NCBI GenBank assembly: GCA_023091735.1
Contig: JALKBU010001052.1
Span: 1 to 17,606, forward strand
Length of the DNA: 17,606 bases
Reading direction: 5' to 3'
DNA from: Trichomonas tenax
Taxonomy: Eukaryota; Parabasalia; Trichomonadida; Trichomonadidae
The notes under the pieces are model-generated. The model was not told the origin of the DNA and made no database searches. It saw only the letters and a list, made by a program, of their open reading frames with translations. Positions 7,814 to 15,529 of this stretch are shown piece after piece. The stretch's first letter is position 1. Each line of letters opens with the position of its first letter. The position numbers and the translations under genes are program-made.

Positions 7814-7896
7814 TTTACATGTCAAATTAGTCTTATGGGAAAAGTGTTTTTTTTACATATTAGTCGAGTGTTCGATTCTCGATGTAATTGTATTTT
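7814..7896 (+). other. tRNA-like relic inside the transposon
   Basis: TTTACAT (7814-7820) pairs at 6 of 7 positions with ATGTAAT (7882-7888), giving a 75-nt, tRNA-sized unit. Within it GTGT-TTTTTTT-ACAT can form a 4-bp anticodon-like stem, and TCGAG-TGTTCGATT-CTCGA a T-arm-like stem with a 9-nt loop. A run of six T follows at 7891-7896. There is no D-stem, and the T-run in the anticodon-like loop would stop Pol III. At best it is a degenerate tRNA fragment; chance is possible. Confidence 0.2.
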
Positions 7897-8917
7897 TTCT
7901 TTCTAATCATAACATTTGATTTCATGCTTTTACATATGATATGCATATTGCTGTATTAAGTAGTATGTGATTTATCATTTAATTTTATTTTTTAGCTAGT
8001 ATAAAAAATAATTGTGAATTACAACTATATTTCGGTTTGAATACTTAGCCAACATAGCTGCAAATTCTCAAAAAAATTAGAATATATACGTATGCATAAA
8101 ATATAGTTTCATAATCAAGATCTTTGTGAAATTGATTCTTTTCATTGAATTCATCAGTTTCAAACGAATTTTAATTAATTTTGGTTTAAAAGCCAAATTT
8201 ATTCCAACTATCTGTATGTTGCAGTTACTTATTCTGATTTTTAATTATCATTTATCATATTTAATTAAATTTGACAAAGGCATTAAATTTTTGACATATC
8301 TTTATTGGAATTTTTACGGCGAACTTCGATATATCTCAGGAACTTTATTAACTTTCAGTATAAGTATCTATCCATGACTGTATAGATTGAAGCAGAATCA
8401 CTGTTTGATTAAGTTGAATAATTTATCTTTTCGAATCTAATATTAAAAAGGATATTGATAACGAATACAGTAACCACATACTCCAAAATCAAAAAACATT
8501 AGGATCAAATACCATTTTATTGACTGCAATTTTGAAATTCAAAATGTATCTCGAGAAGTTATGTTAGCCAAGCCATGGTAATCAAGTATCTTAATCTTTG
8601 GGCTAGTAGCTTTCCACTATTTCAAAGTTATAAAAATAGCAACTGACAATATTTTTACATATGTGATAATTCAATGAAATATCATAACATATATTAAATG
8701 ATATAAAATGCATGTTCACTTCAAAGTTTGGGCAAAATTCGATTTTTTGTGTAAATTGAATATATTTTCAACAAAAATGAGATCCACGCCTAACTAAATG
8801 TATAATAATATTTAACTCTATGTTGTTGTTGACTATATCATTATGTTAAAATATTAATATAATCCAATTCAATGATAATAAGCATTTTATTAGCCCGAGA
8901 AAAATTTTTTAAAATAA

Positions 8918-8939
8918 GGTTAAGAGTGTTACGGCCTTT
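8918..8939 (-). repeat. right terminal inverted repeat
   Basis: On the minus strand it begins AAAGGCCGTAACACTC, matching the left end at 7649-7670. It directly abuts the right target copy at 8940-8947. Confidence 0.75.
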
Positions 8940-8947
8940 TTGGCGTT
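8940..8947 (+). repeat. target-site duplication, right
   Basis: TTGGCGTT, the right-hand partner of 7641-7648. Copy A coding sequence resumes immediately after it with CAATCACATG, matching copy B. Confidence 0.7.
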
Positions 8948-9074
8948 CAATCACATGAAATATTTGAGAGTCTTTCCATGTCAAAGATAACTCATTTGTT
9001 AAGTCTTCTCGAGATGAGGGAATAACATGCCATAGGTTGTCTCTCAATAGCCATGTTTTTTTTTCTTTTTTCAA

Positions 9075-9447
9075 TTTTTTCAGACTTATTAACTTTTTTG
9101 TGCTAAAATCTATATTCGCTTTACGTTATTATTATAAAACTGAATTATAATTTAAAAAAATATTCTTTCTTACAAGGTAAAAAAAGCTCTCTTTTCAGGG
9201 GCAAACTGTAAGTTTTATTCGATTTTTCTAGGCCACAATATGTGTCTTTATTTAAGTGACATATGATATAAAGAATACTATGTATGCCTTCATGTTTATA
9301 TGGATTATGATTGAATTAAAATACATCACAAATCAGAGGTGATGAAATTGGCAAAATTAAAAATATAATTGACTGTTGATTTTTTGCAATGTTTGAGTGT
9401 GCAAAATAGTCTATTAACAAAAAGAATTGAGAAAAAAATAAAATTAA
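9075..9447. other. spacer between inverted repeat copies A and B
   Basis: AT-rich sequence lying between the 5' edges of the two divergently oriented repeat copies. Both edges are A-rich (AAAAATTGAAAAAAG on one side, AATTGAGAAAAAAATAAAA on the other), so weak homology may continue a little beyond the coding part. No gene or terminal repeat was seen. Confidence 0.4.
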
Positions 9448-9648
9448 AAAAGAGAAAAACGATGGATATTGAGAGACAAACTATGGCATGTTATTCCCGC
9501 ATCTCAAGAAGACTTAACAAATGAGCTATCTTTGACATGGAAAGACTCTCAAATATTTCATGTATTTGATCGCCTATCACTGATTGGTGATTTCCTGATT
9601 TTCCCTTCTGATGTCATAGCTATACCTGAGGTAAAAGAAAATGATTAA
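9448..9648 (+). pseudogene. dispersed coding repeat, copy B (uninterrupted)
   Basis: This frame is open for 66 codons without an ATG and ends at TAA (9646-9648). It encodes DKLWHVIPASQEDLTNELSL, TWKDSQIFHVFDRLSLIG and FLIFPSDVIAIPEVKEND. By eye the nucleotide sequence is close to 90% identical to copy A, in inverted orientation, and contains the unoccupied transposon target. Similarity continues a few bases past the stop (AAAATTTTATGA). No protein family is recognised. Sharing the same 5' edge and 3' end with copy A suggests a repeated unit rather than an ordinary gene. Confidence 0.65.
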
Positions 9649-10911
9649 AATTTTATGAAATGGTGGAATAATCTTACCTATTTATATGTTTTCCCCGCCC
9701 ATTGTTTGACAACCCCTAACGTTGAATATGAAACTTTGCACCCCGTGAAATTGAGCTTATTCTCGAAAACCTTATGACAGTAACATAATTAGGTATTTGC
9801 TAACTGACAATAGATAATACTGACATTTTTGAGAGCATCAAATGATTAATTCATGATTTTATCAATATTACATCAAAATATGAATCGAATGAAATCTTTT
9901 ATTCTCCATATTTTAAATTTGGAGCATTCTGATCTTCAGCTATTAATTATTGATAAAATTTGATTTTTGATTTTTATAAACTACATTTTTTAATCTAAAT
10001 TAATCTAAAGTACTCTACGGGCGTGTTCTTCACAATATTGAAAGAATCCCCTTGAAAAATTGAGAGGAGTACCTAGATTAAAAATGTGTTTTATATATAA
10101 AATTCATGAATATTTAGTAAATAATTATAAATTTGTGACAGTGTTTTTTGCTAACCGCACTGAATCGGTTGTTCTCAAAATTTGAATACATGGCAAAATG
10201 GTTGGAGAAAATTTATGCTCTAAAATCATGCTTACATTAACATATTAAAATAATTTTAGGTTGTCAGAAAAGTGACAGCCTTTTCTTATTTTTTTAGTGC
10301 AAGTACCATCTATGGCCGATGAGAGTACCATCATATCCACTGGAATGGGGGATAATGAAGATGTGGAAAGATTCATGGATCTATCTTTCGAATCATCTCA
10401 TATTGAAAATCTGACACATGCCTATTTGAGGCAACGGATCATGCCATTGTTTATAAATGGCTATATAACTACTTCTCATCTATATTACAAATCTTGAGAT
10501 CATAAATTATTATATCAAGCTTTTATATCTTCGAAATGAGATATTTTTGATTTTATTAAATGTTAGATACACAGTTTCTATTATGATATTAACTGTTTAT
10601 TTGAACTAAAGTTGCATATAGGAAAGAATCGTATTTATTTCGAAATTGAAATGATAGATAAGACTGAAATCTCAATAAAGCTATTTAGTAATGACCTTTG
10701 GGCGTCACTTTTTGAAAAAAAATTAATTCTTGAATTCAAATTTGAATCCACTGCGTTTCTAATTGTTTTGCAATTTTTTCGAAAAATTTTAATAAAAAAG
10801 GAATCGGCATTGAAATTCATATATATTCAGGTTGTTTAGTATAATTTACGTATTTTTTTCTTATATTTTCTTTTTCAATTTTCACTTTTCAAATGGACTT
10901 TAATGCTTTAG
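9649..10911. other. relic-rich spacer
   Basis: The part at 9660-9780 is richer in GC than its surroundings but has no sustained open frame. A 62-codon open frame follows at 10312-10497 (annotated separately). A plus-strand frame at 10612-10839 (KNRIYFEIEMIDKTEISIKL and onward) does not begin with ATG and matches no family I know. ATTCAAATTTGAAT, a perfect palindrome, occurs at 10734-10747 and again at 11081-11094. Confidence 0.35.
10312..10497 (+). CDS. short uncharacterised open frame, possibly a relic
   Basis: From the ATG at 10312 it encodes 61 residues, beginning MADESTIISTGMGDNEDVER and ending TTSHLYYKS. An acidic N-terminus is followed by a helix-like part containing HIENLTHAYLRQRIMPLF. 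The composition is protein-like, but no domain is recognised and there is no Inr upstream. In-frame codons between the ATG and an upstream stop at 10273-10275 include no earlier ATG. It may be a fragment of a larger decayed gene together with the frames at 10612-10839 and 10912-11025. Confidence 0.25.
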   Translation: MADESTIISTGMGDNEDVERFMDLSFESSHIENLTHAYLRQRIMPLFINGYITTSHLYYKS

Positions 10912-11025
10912 TGGGTTCTATTGCAGAAGTCACCGAAAATTCTCTTTCACGACAATAACTACAGTGCACAGTTTCCGAAAGGGCGGAAAACATGCGTCAG
11001 GCCTCCACAGCCATTACCCCCATAA
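10912..11025 (+). pseudogene. C-terminal coding relic ending in Pro-rich tail
   Basis: This frame is open after a TAG (10909-10911) to a TAA (11023-11025) and encodes SPKILFHDNNYSAQFPKGRK followed by TCVRPPQPLPP. It has no ATG, is clearly more GC-rich than its surroundings, and looks like the C-terminus of a former gene. Family unknown. It lies about 105 bp upstream of the PX gene in the same orientation but in a different context, so it is not an obvious N-terminal extension. Confidence 0.3.
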
Positions 11026-11130
11026 TTTAAAAAAATTGAGAGAAAAAATTTGCAAAAAAAATTAGAAAAGAGGCGGTTAAATTCAAATTTGAATGATACA
11101 AGAATTTATTTTTTTTGGTATAAAAATTTA

Positions 11131-11565
11131 ATGAAGTTGATTTCTCTTCAAGACATTGACAGCCAAACTAAGTTATTGCTCGATGATTCATCGTCTGAGC
11201 CACAGGTTGTTGTCACTCCAAAATTATTCGAAAAGGATGAAACTAACGCTGATTTATACGTTGTTCTTCTTATGATAGGTATTAAATCAGGTGATAAACT
11301 CAAAACAAGGGAGGTGTTCAAAAGAGCAGGAGATTTTGAAGCTTTCGACAAAATAATTCAACTTTATTTTCGAGAATTTAAATTTTTGGAACCATTTCCT
11401 AACAAAAAAGTTCTCATTATATCCGAAAAACTTTCGTATCAACAGAGAACAGAAATGATTCAACAATATTTCGTTAAATTATTACGAATTCCTGGAATTG
11501 TTATATTACCATCTTTTCTCGAATTTTTCGATATTCCAATCGACTTGTTTATACAGGAAAAGTAA
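11131..11565 (+). CDS. small PX-domain protein
   Basis: This protein has 144 residues from the only ATG in the frame; sequence upstream is open but would need a TTG start. A short N-terminus (1-23) precedes a PX-like domain (about 24-134). The strand DLYVVLLMIG (41-50) is followed by the degenerate basic-aromatic signature FKRAGDFEAFDKI (63-75), where PX domains have R-R/K-Y-x-D/E-F. Then come PFPNKK (88-93), R106, and YFVKLLRIPGIVILPSFLEFF (113-133), typical of the last PX helices. PX domains bind phosphoinositides, usually PI3P, and target proteins to endosomal membranes. One basic residue of the signature is missing, so lipid preference is uncertain. Nothing follows the PX domain, so it may be a stand-alone adaptor or a truncated sorting nexin. 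No clear Inr. Confidence 0.7.
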   Translation: MKLISLQDIDSQTKLLLDDSSSEPQVVVTPKLFEKDETNADLYVVLLMIGIKSGDKLKTREVFKRAGDFEAFDKIIQLYFREFKFLEPFPNKKVLIISEKLSYQQRTEMIQQYFVKLLRIPGIVILPSFLEFFDIPIDLFIQEK

Positions 11566-11962
11566 TACATTTTAATTCTTTATTTAGAAATTTTCAATTT
11601 TTATTTGACCAACTTCCGATTTTGTGATGTGTAGAATTGCACTCATGAGTGTTTCTCACCGTTGTTATATTTGGTTCTAATAGCAATCAGAAATTATATT
11701 TTCAAATTAATCTTACAAGAAAATGCTCGGAATACAGCAGAAACATTGCTGCCATATAGGCACGCATAGGACATTCTAAAAACTTCTGTGTATAATATGA
11801 ATTTCCTTTTTTTTTTCAAAAACACACAAATCCATAAGGTATTCACTACCTCAGCAAGAATCAAATATAGGTAAAAAGATGTGTTTTAAAATGTGAACTT
11901 TATTTTTAATAGATTTCTATTTCCAAAAAATCTAGGAGGCCAATTCACAAAAAAGAGGGGCC
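11566..11962. other. convergent 3' spacer between PX and eL41 genes
   Basis: The PX and eL41 genes converge here. Just past the eL41 stop, AGGCC and GGCCT (about 11937-11962) could form a small hairpin. No further gene was seen. Confidence 0.4.
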
Positions 11963-12034
11963 TTATTTAGACCTCATCAATCTCCTCTTCCTTTTCAGTC
12001 TCCGCATACGCTTCTTAAGCCACTTGCCGCGCAT
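11963..12034 (-). CDS. RPL41: ribosomal protein eL41
   Basis: This 23-codon gene encodes a peptide starting MRGKWLKKRMRRLKRKRR and ending LMRSK. eL41 is the smallest eukaryotic ribosomal protein, normally 24-25 residues, almost all Arg and Lys with a W at position 5; it lies in an intersubunit bridge between the large and small subunits. The Trp, the KKRMRRLKRKRR core and the length leave little doubt. Compared with the usual sequence it has Gly3, Leu6 and Leu19 and is shortened by about two residues before the final SK. A perfect Inr lies 10 nt upstream. Codons are relatively GC-rich (CGC, GGC, AAG), as in highly expressed genes. It is far below usual ORF length cut-offs, hence easily missed. 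Confidence 0.93.
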   Translation of the reverse strand: MRGKWLKKRMRRLKRKRRLMRSK

Positions 12035-12041
12035 TCTAAAT

Positions 12042-12046
12042 TATGA
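12042..12046 (-). promoter_or_regulatory. initiator (Inr) of the eL41 gene
   Basis: Minus-strand CCCTTCATAATTT contains TCATA, matching TCA+1Y(T/A), with A+1 at 12044 and a 10-nt 5' UTR. The spacing is typical for Trichomonas Inr elements, which are bound by the initiator-binding protein IBP39. Confidence 0.7.
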
Positions 12047-12467
12047 AGGGCCAAAACCGTTAAATGCATTCAATTGTCAGTGGTCCTTCACTAGACCCAA
12101 TTTTGAGCACGGATTTAGCTTTTACAGGCCTATGCTTTGAATTTCGAATTCGAAAACTATTTTCTTCCTCATTTCCTTTTCTAAAGCTTCTCTTTCTAAA
12201 TTTATAATATATGCAGTGTTGCAAGACTATTCTATGAATCTAAAAGCGAAAAGTTTTTCCGACATGGATTTTAGGCAGATAGTTGGGTTCTCAATCCATT
12301 GATAAGTTTAAATTTTGAATATTGGCCTTATTATAATAAAAGTGACAAAAATTAATAAACGATCTCCACTATTTGACATTCGACAATTTACATGACAAAT
12401 ACTAACAAAAAACTATAATTATAAAATCAACCAAAATTCGATAAAAGATTGCTTATTTACAACAAAA
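12047..12467. other. spacer between eL41 and LRR genes
   Basis: This includes the upstream promoter of eL41 and the 3' region of the LRR gene. A minus-strand stretch (about 12127-12229) reads INLEREALEKEMRKKIVFEF and could be a coding relic, but it is closed by a stop upstream and lacks an early ATG. Nothing else was identified. Confidence 0.35.
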
Positions 12468-13247
12468 TTAATTATTAGAGGAATCACAGAGTGTCTGTAT
12501 AACATGTAACAGCGCATCAGAGTCAGATGGTTCGATATTTACGCCATGTGTTGCTAAAAGTTCAGATAATTGAGCATTGAAGGGCTCTTCGTCGCCAACA
12601 ATGCCAAAAATTGCTTGTGAGCGAACTAACATGTCTTCATGTGCTTTGTGAAGGAAAGCTATCGTATCTTCAAAGTTATATTCCAGTTCGTCATCGGCAA
12701 CTTCGTGCTCATCCTCTGAGTCTTCAAATCCAATGTCATCATCGATATATTCAACTGCGAATTTTTCACAAATCTCTCTCATTTCGTCACTGCTCGGACA
12801 CGGGATCTCTGCTATCCATCCTTTGTTGATAAGTTTTGCTGCGTACGTCGGATATTTTTGAGTTTTCTTTTTCAGAGTGTCTGGAATGATTTTTCCGTTA
12901 ATAGACACAAGTTCTGGCAAAGCAATAACTAGCGATAAATTGAGCTGCTTGTCATTGATAGTTGTTGAGTTTTTAAGCGAAATTTTACGTAAATGAGGAA
13001 ACGCGGCAATATTTTTAAGATTTTCTAATTGTATATTTTCAGCAATTAACTCGATGCATTTTGGAAGCTTCGGAATTCCTTCAAGTGTCGTTAACGGGAT
13101 TCTACTTAAATTTAAATATTTCGTTAAGCGAACGTCGGCCAAATACTTCTTTTCCGTGAGAACCTGAGGATTGAACTCCCTCTCGGATGGAAGATTCAAC
13201 TTTCCAGATGTCCTGAGGCTGTGAATTCGTCTTTCTAACCACGTCAT
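12468..13247 (-). CDS. leucine-rich-repeat protein with acidic segment
   Basis: This is a 259-residue soluble protein. A basic N-terminus (MTWLERRIHSLRTSG) is followed by about four short LRR-like units (residues ~35-130), for example LTKYLNLSRIPLTTLEGIP, IELIAENIQLENLKNIAAFP and LRKISLKNSTTINDKQL, capped by LPELVSINGKIIP, a cap seen in U2A'- and LRR-cap-type proteins. A strongly acidic stretch (EYIDDDIGFEDSEDEHEVAD) and a helical C-terminus follow. LRR proteins of this type bind other proteins; the partner is unknown. An upstream in-frame ATG pair (13283) would add 12 residues; I prefer 13247 because GACAAAAAAATGA resembles the BET start context. No Inr is seen; two upstream words are shared with other promoters of the window. 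Confidence 0.8.
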   Translation of the reverse strand: MTWLERRIHSLRTSGKLNLPSEREFNPQVLTEKKYLADVRLTKYLNLSRIPLTTLEGIPKLPKCIELIAENIQLENLKNIAAFPHLRKISLKNSTTINDKQLNLSLVIALPELVSINGKIIPDTLKKKTQKYPTYAAKLINKGWIAEIPCPSSDEMREICEKFAVEYIDDDIGFEDSEDEHEVADDELEYNFEDTIAFLHKAHEDMLVRSQAIFGIVGDEEPFNAQLSELLATHGVNIEPSDSDALLHVIQTLCDSSNN

Positions 13248-13302
13248 TTTTTTGTCACCATTAAACTTTTTATTTTGCATCATTAGGATCTACGCTGTAT
13301 AT

Positions 13303-13322
13303 ATTTCACTTTTTGTAATATA
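13303..13322 (-). promoter_or_regulatory. 20-nt promoter word shared with the ankyrin/PACRG spacer
   Basis: The minus strand reads TATATTACAAAAAGTGAAAT, identical to 1555-1574 and one mismatch from 1666-1685. It lies 56-75 nt upstream of the preferred LRR start codon. Function as a transcription factor site is inferred from recurrence in promoter positions. Confidence 0.5.
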
Positions 13323-13358
13323 TTTCTGGTGAAATTCCCACTTTTGAAATTTTTGATT

Positions 13359-13373
13359 CTTTACAGTGTCAAA
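13359..13373 (-). promoter_or_regulatory. TTTGACAC-type word shared with the BET promoter
   Basis: The minus strand reads TTTGACACTGTAAAG; the BET gene has TTTGACACGTAAAG at 6947-6960, one inserted base apart. Distance to the start codon differs (about 112 nt here, about 22 nt at BET), which weakens a functional reading. Confidence 0.3.
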
Positions 13374-15044
13374 TATCAAAAATTTATCCCAAAAATTCTT
13401 AATGAAATGCCTGATTTTCCCTGCACATAATAACTTAAATGAATTCTTACCATATAGACTCCTCTATCATAGGGAGTTTCCATCGAAGCAGTTGAAACTA
13501 GTTCGAATGTATTTGATATTACTTTGAGAACTTAATCCACTAACTATGAGACATAAATGATAGACCTCAACTATACCCGGCTATGTAACACATTTCAGTT
13601 CTACTTTGAGGGTCCAAATGTAACACATCTATCAAATTTACTACAAGTTCCAGAATTTATCAATACCATACATCAATGGAATGCTCCTCTACAGATGCGA
13701 GATATTCAACCCAAATACGTATCCATACCTACGTGTCAAATCATCAGATATGAACCTTGCAAGTTCAATTTCGTCAGCCAAATGAAGTCGTGCAGATGCG
13801 TGCACGGATTTATATTCAAGAGAGTTAATAGACCAACTATTGATGCGCATATTTAATTAAGTCAATCAAATGGTATCTCGATTTTGCTTTTCGATCTGAG
13901 CAAATGAATCATGTTATATTGAATGAAATAATTAATTTAATGTCCTTCAATATAGATAAAAAGTTTTTAAATTATGACCAAATTAACATTCCTATTTTTG
14001 TGGCATCATGCAAATCAATTCTTTTGAAACCATATACATATTTTCCAAATATGAGCTGCAGCATTGTGCGCCATTACAAATGATTAAATATTCAACGATC
14101 CCAGCACTTTTTCCAATTCGAATGACCTTTTCTTATATGAAATTTATAAAAAGCATCGGAAATTTACATATCTAAAATAAATCCGAATAACTCTAACAAC
14201 GTAACCAGATCATTTCAATTTAATTTATTCAAATATCAACGACATCGATTGATGTTAAATAAATTAAATCAATGCAATAATGGGAGTATCACAAAATCCA
14301 AATTTGATGGTGCTGTTAACTTCAAGATTTGTTATTCATCTGATTATATACAATTAACATCTAAATATCGTTTATCTCTTAAATGGGTGTTAGTAAATTA
14401 AAACATAAAAATAAATAAATAATATTATTTTTTGGATTTTTATTTTGCGCTGCTAAGTTATAATCATCAATTCTAATTTCTGGTGGACCGTTTGGCATGA
14501 TTTGAATAGCAAAGCAACTATGCTTAAGAAATCCAATAAGTGGTTTAGCTTCAATTAACCTTAAACCATTATTTGCAGGAACAACATTTAATTTATATGT
14601 AATAAGTGAATTAGATGTTTGGCCTAGTTGGAATGTAAAATCAGTTTCTGTAGTGAATCCCATTAAGAAATGTGTGATATCATTACTAACAAAACCAACA
14701 TTCATATTTTTCTCTGTTGTTAATGTTTTCATAACATCTGTATTAAATCCAATCAGATCATTATTAGTATTACAAGTATAAAAATATCAATTGGAGACAA
14801 AATCCATCAAATTTTAAAGAATTCAATCATTTGTGAACTCATAAATAGTGATATGGCACTTTTATATATTACTATTTCAAAGAGGAATTTATTTAATCGT
14901 TTTGCCTTGAATTTTGATATTAAATCCATCGAATGCTTTTTTAACGGAGAAGGTCAATAAAAATTAACTTTTTTTGTGTTGAAAACGTAAATTAGCTTTT
15001 TGAATAGTTTACATTTTAAATGCTTCTCATTGAACCAAATGATG
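13374..15044. other. relic-rich spacer
   Basis: A 2.2-kb stretch between the LRR and beta-helix genes has no confident gene. At 13557-13856 a 99-codon plus-strand frame begins with ATG (MIDLNYTRLCNTFQFYFEGP), is GC-richer than its surroundings, and matches nothing known to me. The opposite strand of its right part (13850 leftward) is also open and reads SARLHLADEIELARFI, so the coding strand is uncertain. TATATTGAA/TTCAATATA near 13916-13955 could form a 9-bp hairpin. See also the fragments at 14379-14786 and 15045-15239. Confidence 0.35.
14379..14786 (-). pseudogene. uncharacterised open frame, probably a gene fragment
   Basis: The frame is open from just below a TGA at 14787-14789 to its stop at 14379 (135 codons). 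The first ATG is at 14732 (117 residues), but the protein-like character already begins upstream (NNDLIGFNTDVMKTL). It continues with VSNDITHFLMGFTTETDFTF, NNGLRLIEAKPLIGFLKHSC and MPNGPPEIRIDDYNLAAQNK, then a low-complexity tail. I do not recognise the family. Coding character before the ATG and lack of an Inr suggest a 5'-truncated fragment rather than a full gene. Confidence 0.4.
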
Positions 15045-15239
15045 TTAAATGCCTCTAAATCTGAAAAATCCCTTGTCGTCTACGTGCCAACACCGTGGAC
15101 CTACTCCATAGGGAGATGATCCGTCCTTTCTTCCCAGAAGGGCTTTGATATTCCCATCATTGAAGCCATTTCTTTCTTCCATTTATCTTATTTCTTCAGA
15201 TATAGGAAGAATAACATCCACCGTTATATCGTACTTAGA
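15045..15239 (-). pseudogene. coding relic with in-frame stop
   Basis: Minus-strand reading gives SKYDITVDVILPISEEIR, a TAA, then directly an ATG and 45 codons (MEERNGFNDGNIKALLGRKD, SPYGVGPRCWHVDDKGFFRF) to a TAA at 15045-15047. The stretch is distinctly GC-richer than its flanks. Both halves lie in one frame, so a single nonsense change could have broken a longer gene. No domain is recognised. Confidence 0.35.
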
Positions 15240-15529
15240 TTAAAGAGTCTTTTTCACAGGTGAAGCCCCCAAAAATTAATTTTTTATTTTTTCCATTAAA
15301 AAAATTTGGATGAATTTTAAATTCTCAAAATTCAATGTAAAACGATTTTGTTTTTGTCGGCCAAATTATAATGTGAATCATTTAATGAAATCACATATAT
15401 CATCTCACATCATACCTCCATTTTCGCAGAAATACTTATTTTTCTCATCGTTGCACATTTTGAATTGTCAGAATATGTCATGTCAAAAAATGGCAAAGAA
15501 CAAATTTCATCAAATCAAAATATTTCCAT

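Larger units (their letters stand above)
7649..8939. mobile_element. 1291-bp non-autonomous DNA transposon with TIRs
   Basis: The left end AAAGGCTGTGACACTCCC and the reverse complement of the right end, AAAGGCCGTAACACTCTT, match at 14 of 18 positions, and at 14 of the first 16. The element sits within a coding repeat whose unoccupied relative (copy B) lies nearby, so the boundaries are fixed to about one base. An 8-bp target duplication is typical of hAT- and P-type cut-and-paste transposons, but the terminal sequence is not the usual hAT CAGNG, so the superfamily is open. No transposase is encoded; the frame at 8126-8377 begins with GTG and looks random. It therefore needs an enzyme supplied elsewhere. 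Diverged TIRs and target copies indicate an old insertion. A tRNA-like relic lies inside at about 7814-7896. Confidence 0.8.
7569..9074 (-). pseudogene. dispersed coding repeat, copy A, split by a transposon
   Basis: Read on the minus strand, the 5' part (9074 down to 8948) encodes DNLWHVIPSSREDLTNELSL and TWKDSQIFHV. The 3' part (7640 down to the TAA at 7569-7571) encodes SLIGDFLILPFEVIAIPQVK. Removing the 1291-bp element and one 8-bp target copy gives a sequence collinear, without length change, with copy B at 9448-9648. The encoded protein is not recognised. The frame has no ATG; an ATG in another frame near 9055 leads to a stop after 20 codons in both copies, so both look like truncated fragments of a longer gene or repeat. 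The apparent minus-strand ORF 8841-9074 is a chimera of copy A and transposon sequence. Confidence 0.75.

Noticed and set aside
8126..8377. 83-codon plus-strand frame in the transposon as a possible transposase
   Set aside because: It starts with GTG, not ATG, is composed of AT-rich hydrophobic filler, and shows no catalytic motif.
8841..9074. A 77-residue minus-strand gene
   Set aside because: The frame runs from repeat copy A into the transposon end; it is a chimeric artefact of the insertion.
10266..10283. AAGTGACAGCCTTTT as another end of the same transposon family
   Set aside because: It resembles the right TIR (GGCTGTCAC instead of GGCTGTGACAC) but no partner end or target duplication was found.
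11050..11130. N-terminal extension of the PX protein
   Set aside because: It would start at TTG; the extension is Lys/Asn-rich and not domain-like.
12611..12829. Plus-strand 72-codon frame opposite the LRR gene
   Set aside because: Antisense shadow of the LRR gene's acidic region.
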